In this document: in pieces, positions 59,242-64,000 of the stretch
How the letters are laid out: each line of letters opens with the position of its first letter
Numbering within the stretch: position 1 is the stretch's first letter
DNA from: Clonostachys chloroleuca
Lineage: Eukaryota > Ascomycota > Sordariomycetes > Hypocreales > Bionectriaceae
Assembly: GCA_037952775.1 (NCBI GenBank)
Contig: JBANAY010000001.1
Span: 2,604,001 to 2,668,000 of the forward strand
DNA length: 64,000 nt
Direction: 5' to 3'
Translations under genes and position numbers: made by a program
The notes under the pieces: generated by a model
Told to the model about the DNA's origin: nothing
The model's input: the letters and a program-made list of their open reading frames with translations, nothing else
Databases searched by the model: none

Positions 59242-60447
59242 TGTGATGCTGAAGCGACGATTGATGATCCCTAGATAGACAATACGTGCAGTGGTCGATT
59301 AATTCCGGATTCTGTGTGGAGAGACTGAGAGGAAATGTGACTCTTCGCAAGGCTGCCTTTGGAAGGAAAAAAGTTAGGATGAGAAAATGAGTGGCGGGGC
59401 ACTTTTTTGGAGCTCTAGCGCTCAGCAGGGCTCTTAAGGGAACCTTGACTCTTGACTCTTTGGCCCCGGGTCCAATAAAACGCTTTCGACAATTGAAAGG
59501 CTCACTGCCTTGCAGCTTTGCCCGAGGCGCTAATTTCTGACTTTGATTGACTCAAATTCCCTTTCTCTTTTCCGTTGTTGAATAAAGTTTGCGGTATCTG
59601 TTGCTTCTTGCGCTGATGGGAAAATTGCCCAGGTACATTGTACCCAAAAAAAAAATGCGACTTGACCGCTGGCTAGCCGCCCCTGATGATGATTTGCACT
59701 AAACTCTTGCAGCTCTGCGCGACTGCGACTTATTCTATGTGCCAACCCCACCATTCCCGCTTGCCCCACCATCGTTCTGCGGCCTTGTTTTCGGCAGCTG
59801 TCATGCGAATGGTTTCTGTTCCTTGCAAGCAGCGGATCAGTACTGCTATCGCCTATGAGACAGAGGTAGTAAAAAGCTTCATTGATTGTAAGGCCAGAAC
59901 ATTGACAAGAAACTCGTAGAAATTTGCAACGCAATAAATAATCGTACCAAAGCCCATGTTATAGGTACTCATCACACTGGGCAGCTGTCCGAATTGACGT
60001 GCAAGAGCAGGTTTAAGAGGCCGCCGCCCTCTGGCACATGCTAATGATGCAACGTACAGGCGAGAAATAATCGCCCGATAGCGCAAGCAGGAGTCGCCCT
60101 CACCCGCTCCTTCTCTTCCAACTCACCCATTTATCTGCTGATAATCGGCACCTTTTAGTACTAGTGCCTCCAAAGTCGATCGGCCGAGGGCTCCTTGTCG
60201 CCCCAACAATTGCCGGATGGTCGTTTGAAGCTGCAAGTAGATCGAGATCGGCTAGGACCAGATCAGGCTGGCGGCCAGCTTGAATTACCTGACCAATTCC
60301 ATTGCTTTCTTCCATTGTCCCATTCACCTACCATGCGAATCTTTGCTGCGCACGATCTCACCTCGCTCCCCGCCAATCAATGTCCCAAGCACTGCGGTGA
60401 TATGCTGCTCTAACTTATCATCGGGTGGGCATCATTTCATCCGCATC
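59242..60447. promoter_or_regulatory. Divergent promoter region, La (-) and PLA2-type gene (+)
   Basis: About 1.2 kb between divergent starts, with an A-rich tract at 59646-59655. No protein or RNA gene is supported. An in-frame codon run upstream of 60448 could extend the lipase N terminus. Confidence 0.5.
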
Positions 60448-62886
60448 ATGACGCTCTCTAGCTCCTGCAGGGGATTGAGGAGGGTTCGCCCCGGGTTCCA
60501 GGTTATACAAGGGCGGTTGCCTACGCGCCAATGTCAAAGAAGTCTCTTCACTGTTTTCGGCAAGCGTGATAGCACGAGGCTCCGTCCCAGGCCGAGGATA
60601 CCACTCGCAATCATCACCGGAGGGCTATTCGTTTGGTTACTGTACCCATCCGAGGATTTCGCGCGGCTCTCTAGTCATCCAGCATCACGGAAGGAGGAAA
60701 GCGCCAATCGGCAGCAGCAGGAATCGCAGGCTCGTGAGGAAGCCGAGGAAGATGACGCTGCGAGCCCGTCCGCATGGTCCGACTTTTCTCGCGGTTTCCG
60801 CTCCTTCTCAAACGCAGTAGACCTTCAGTGGACTGCAATCTCTGATTCATTGGTTGACTACATCCTACCCGAATGGTCGAAACTCGTACCAGGATATCTA
60901 CGGAAGCTCCAGCACGAGCTCTCCATCTCCCCGGGTTCCTTGGCCGATGAGATTTGGTCAGAGGCACATGATCCCCTGGTCAATCCAGAGATCCGGTATT
61001 CGGCTGAGGTTCGCATTTCATCCGACTTGTGCAAAGAGGAGAAGGAGTATCTTTCTCGGCGCAAGAGGGTAATCAGGGTAGCGCTCGCAAGGTACTTAGG
61101 GCTGCAAGAGAACGACATCCATCCAGATGATATTCCTACTATTGCTATGTGTGGCTCGGGTGGGGGCCTCCGTGCTCTCATTGCCGGCACGGGATCGATG
61201 CTAGCTACTGAGGAAGATGGTTTGTTTGATTGCATCACCTACACAGCCGGTGTGAGCGGCAGCTGCTGGCTCCAGGCCCTCTATTTATCGTCATTCACAA
61301 AGGGCCGGATCAGTGCTCTTGTTGATCATCTCAAAGCAAGAGCCCCTATTCATATCGCTTACCCGCCGGTAGCTTTTCAGTCTCTTGTCTCATTGCCAAC
61401 TAGCAAATATCTGTTGAGTGGTATGGTTGAGAAACTCAAGGGCGATGTAAATGCCACATTTGGTCTTGTCGACGTTTACGGACTGCTTCTTGGGGCGAGA
61501 TACTTGGTTCCGAAAGGCGACCTTGGTGTAAGTGCAAGCGATTTCAAGCTCTCCAGTCAAAGAGAGTACATCAAATACGGCCAGAACCCTCTACCCATTT
61601 ATACTGCTGTCCGCCACGAGATACCTGGGCTTCCAGCTGAGGCAGCCGGCTCACTTGCAGCCCGGCAAGAGGCAGCTCGCGAGGCATGGTTCCAATGGTT
61701 CGAATTTACACCTTATGAATTTTTCTGTGAAGAGTTCAATGCTGGAATCCCGACCTGGGCCGTTGGCCGGAAATTCAACAACGGGAAGGACGTTCCGCCA
61801 GAGCATGGCTTCCACCTCCCTGAAATCAGGATGCCGCTGCTGATGGGAATATTTGGCAGTGCGTTTTGTGCCACACTGAATCACTATTATCGAGAAATCA
61901 AGCCCCTTGTTAGAAGTATGGCTGGTATGGGTGCTGTCGATGACCTGATCTCCGGGAAGAGTGAGGATCTGAGCAAGGTACACCCTATAGACCCTGCTAC
62001 GATACACAACTTTGCCTACGGTATGCAAGGAAAACTGCCCAAATCAACGCCAGCAAGCATCTATGAAAATGAGTACATTCAGTTAATGGATGCCGGCATG
62101 TCCAATAATCTCCCAATCTATCCGTTGCTTCGCCCTGGACGAAATGTCGATGTCCTGGTTACATTTGATGCGTCTGCTGACGTGAAAATTGACAATTGGC
62201 TCTCCGTAGCTGACGGATATGCTCGAAAACGAGGAATCAAGGGATGGCCTGTGGGAGTGGGATGGCCCAAACCTGGGGAACCCGTCTCTCAAACAGTTCA
62301 AGAATTAGAAGAGGCATCGGCAGACACAACTCAGGAAGCCAAAAAAAGACTACAAGAAGCAAAGACACAACAAAGCCATCTGCGAGAGGAGGCCACTCAC
62401 GAGGGAAATGGCATAAAAACCCCCAACGACGTCACAAAATTCGATCCAGGAAACGAAGACGCCGGTGACTTGGGTTACTGCACAGTTTGGGTCGGCTCAA
62501 CTGAGGAGCGAAAATCCAATGACCCTCCTTCGAAATCCAAAGCCGTATCTGGAGATGATAAATGGCAGCTCATGCATCCCAAAGCCGGAATTGCCGTCAT
62601 TTACCTCCCGTTCCTTTCAAACGATAAAGTACCAGACGTGTCCCCAGGCACCTCGGATTTCCTCAGCACATGGAATTTTGTCTACACACCGGAGCAGATT
62701 GACGGCGTAGTACGCCTAGCACGCGCAAACTATGATGAGGGGAAGGAGCAGATCCGCTCGACAATAAGGGCAGTGTATGAACGAAAGAAGAAGCTTCGCG
62801 AAGAGGGCGAGAAGAAACGGAGAGATGAGCGATATCACTCCATAACCCGACGTCGATTCCTAGGAGACGGCGATCAATTTAGTTAG
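60448..62886 (+). CDS. Membrane-anchored cytosolic-PLA2-type (lyso)phospholipase
   Basis: A single exon of 812 residues. The N terminus is rich in Arg and free of acids for 40 residues, then a hydrophobic segment at 51-66 (IPLAIITGGLFVWLLY), which suggests import to and anchoring in a mitochondrial membrane or another signal anchor. The PLA2c catalytic domain has the oxyanion loop CGSGGGLRALI, nucleophile Ser270 in GVSGSCW and the catalytic Asp548 in MDAGMSNNLPIY. These are the Ser-Asp dyad parts of group IV phospholipase A2 and fungal phospholipase B. A charged coiled-coil insert (EEASADTTQEAKKRLQEAK) and a basic C-terminal helix follow. The expected reaction is release of fatty acid from glycerophospholipids. 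The start at 60448 is chosen for the basic leader; the frame is open 56 codons further upstream. Confidence 0.88.
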   Translation: MTLSSSCRGLRRVRPGFQVIQGRLPTRQCQRSLFTVFGKRDSTRLRPRPRIPLAIITGGLFVWLLYPSEDFARLSSHPASRKEESANRQQQESQAREEAEEDDAASPSAWSDFSRGFRSFSNAVDLQWTAISDSLVDYILPEWSKLVPGYLRKLQHELSISPGSLADEIWSEAHDPLVNPEIRYSAEVRISSDLCKEEKEYLSRRKRVIRVALARYLGLQENDIHPDDIPTIAMCGSGGGLRALIAGTGSMLATEEDGLFDCITYTAGVSGSCWLQALYLSSFTKGRISALVDHLKARAPIHIAYPPVAFQSLVSLPTSKYLLSGMVEKLKGDVNATFGLVDVYGLLLGARYLVPKGDLGVSASDFKLSSQREYIKYGQNPLPIYTAVRHEIPGLPAEAAGSLAARQEAAREAWFQWFEFTPYEFFCEEFNAGIPTWAVGRKFNNGKDVPPEHGFHLPEIRMPLLMGIFGSAFCATLNHYYREIKPLVRSMAGMGAVDDLISGKSEDLSKVHPIDPATIHNFAYGMQGKLPKSTPASIYENEYIQLMDAGMSNNLPIYPLLRPGRNVDVLVTFDASADVKIDNWLSVADGYARKRGIKGWPVGVGWPKPGEPVSQTVQELEEASADTTQEAKKRLQEAKTQQSHLREEATHEGNGIKTPNDVTKFDPGNEDAGDLGYCTVWVGSTEERKSNDPPSKSKAVSGDDKWQLMHPKAGIAVIYLPFLSNDKVPDVSPGTSDFLSTWNFVYTPEQIDGVVRLARANYDEGKEQIRSTIRAVYERKKKLREEGEKKRRDERYHSITRRRFLGDGDQFS

Positions 62887-63164
62887 AGAAATCAGAGATT
62901 AACGAGAAGCTCCTATGCCTAATATATAATATATGGATATATTATAACTAAATGCTGATACGTAGAGTCATTGTTTTACAATGTATTTTTACAGATAACA
63001 TAGCAGCCAAGTCCCAGAGAACCAACTCGTCATCTACTTGTAGACTGCGCCCCTAAACCTCAACTCAATATATGCGTTAAATACACTCGTACACTGCGGT
63101 TCTATCATGAGATTGGTGACCATGGATGCCCTAGCTACATGAGCTCGGTTTTTTTCCCTTTTTT

Positions 63165-64000
63165 TTAGATTACCTCTCCAATATCGATGTGAGGTGCCTT
63201 CCATGGCTTTGCGCCCTCCTCCATCATGTCACTCGGCACACGTACTTTGTTGCCGGGGCTATACAGATACCACGACTTTAGCGCATTCATGCACGCCTTC
63301 CGCCTCGCGAAGTCCAAGCTGGGGGCATTTCCTTCTCCGAGCTTCTCCTTGCCGCTGTAGATGCCCACCACATAGACGGGGGTACGAGAGTGCCGACCGG
63401 TCTCGCTCTCTAAGCGAGCCAGCGGGGGCTCGAAGCCTTCACGGGCGCACAGCATGGCAAGCTCGCGAGTCGGCAGCTGGAACTCGAACAGAGACGACAG
63501 GTCGACCTGCCGCGAGAGGATGTGGGACTCGACAAAGTCCTTGGCGGCCTCGCGGCCGGAGTGGCTGTAGATGGCACCGACGACGGCCTGGACAAAGGAC
63601 GAGAACGAGGTGTCCTGGTGGTGCTGGTGCGCGTCTTTGACGGAGCCCGCGTCGACGGCGTCGCCGAAGTCGTTGTCCAGGACTACGCGGCTGCTCATGC
63701 CGCGGCGGTAGAAGCTGTGCTTGCGGTCGGTCTCGGCGCGGACGTAACCCCCATCGGGTGCCCACGAGGGCGCTGGAGTTGGAGGCCCATTGGAGCAGTC
63801 CCGGGTCGACTTCCTCGCCGGGGGCGGCGGCGGCCTCGACACCCCAGCGGCGAGAGATCTGGGCCAGCGACTCGGGGCCGGAGAATGCTCTCAGGGCTTC
63901 GTAGTGGATGGCCATGGGTAGGCGAGGCCACTTGCACGTGATGTACTCAGCGACATGGTAGTTGATGATGGTGCTGCCCAGGAAGGCGAGGTTTGCGTTG
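63165..64000 (-). CDS. Mitochondrial ribosomal protein mL44 (Mrpl3), 3' part (apparent 1-nt insertion)
   Basis: Partial: the 5' end lies beyond the right edge. The visible part starts NANLAFLGSTIINYHVAEYI, continues TCKWPRLPMAIHYEALRAFS and LAQISRRWGVEAA, and ends KPWKAPHIDIGEVI. This is the RNase-III-like domain followed by a double-stranded RNA-binding domain (LGEGNAPSLDFARRKACMNA) of fungal mL44, a structural protein of the large mitoribosomal subunit. At 63748-63752 five C (five G on the coding strand) are present; four would join GTRWG to YVRAETDRKHSFYRRG. As written the frame breaks there. The codons are very G/C-rich at third positions in the middle part. Confidence 0.88.

Overview
This is nuclear DNA from a filamentous ascomycete (Pezizomycotina). 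The evidence is short GT-AG introns of about 50-90 nt with CTAAC/CTGAC-like branch sites, an adjacent class V / class VII chitin synthase pair with myosin-like heads, an ERG5 (CYP61) sterol desaturase, and protein sequences typical of this group. A Eurotiomycete is my best guess from protein resemblance, but I cannot fix the order. I support 22 protein-coding genes (20 complete, one cut by each window edge). I saw no rRNA or tRNA, no transposon and no CRISPR array. Exon models were joined by hand, and summed exon lengths were used as a frame check.

Layout. 1-10.9 kb: 5' end of eIF5B (-), a DDB1/CPSF160-like MMS1_N protein (-), a TBC1D20/Gyp8-type Rab GAP (+) and Vps52 of the GARP complex (-). 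12.6-20.6 kb: eIF5A (+), Pol I factor Rrn7 (+), the ubiquitin-eL40 fusion (+), a Yip1-family Golgi protein (+) and a mitochondrial rhodanese (-). 21.8-29.4 kb: ERG5 (-), a 3.1-kb gene-free divergent region, a PBI2-like I9 inhibitor (+) and a mitochondrial PDK/BCKDK-type kinase (+). 29.9-43.7 kb: class VII chitin synthase (-) and class V chitin synthase (+), head to head across 2.6 kb. 44.2-51.6 kb: Urb1/Npa1 (-) and an unknown fungal protein (+). 52.7-57.6 kb: three co-oriented genes, a membrane-anchored histidine acid phosphatase, a small single-pass membrane protein and an inositol monophosphatase. 57.9-64 kb: La/Lhp1 (-), a membrane-anchored cPLA2-type lipase (+) and the 3' part of mitoribosomal mL44 (-).

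Most genes are housekeeping: translation and ribosome production (eIF5B, eIF5A, Rrn7, eL40, Urb1, La, mL44), endosome-Golgi traffic (Gyp8, Vps52, Yip1 family) and cell wall and membrane building (two chitin synthases, ERG5). I found no biosynthetic or defence cluster.

Two things stand out. First, seven conserved genes carry eight apparent one-base frame breaks, mostly in short homopolymers. This is most simply read as uncorrected sequencing error. Second, there are unusual gene structures: an ATG codon split by an intron with a 7-nt exon in ubiquitin-eL40, a GC-AG intron, and introns whose length is a multiple of three, hidden inside long open frames.
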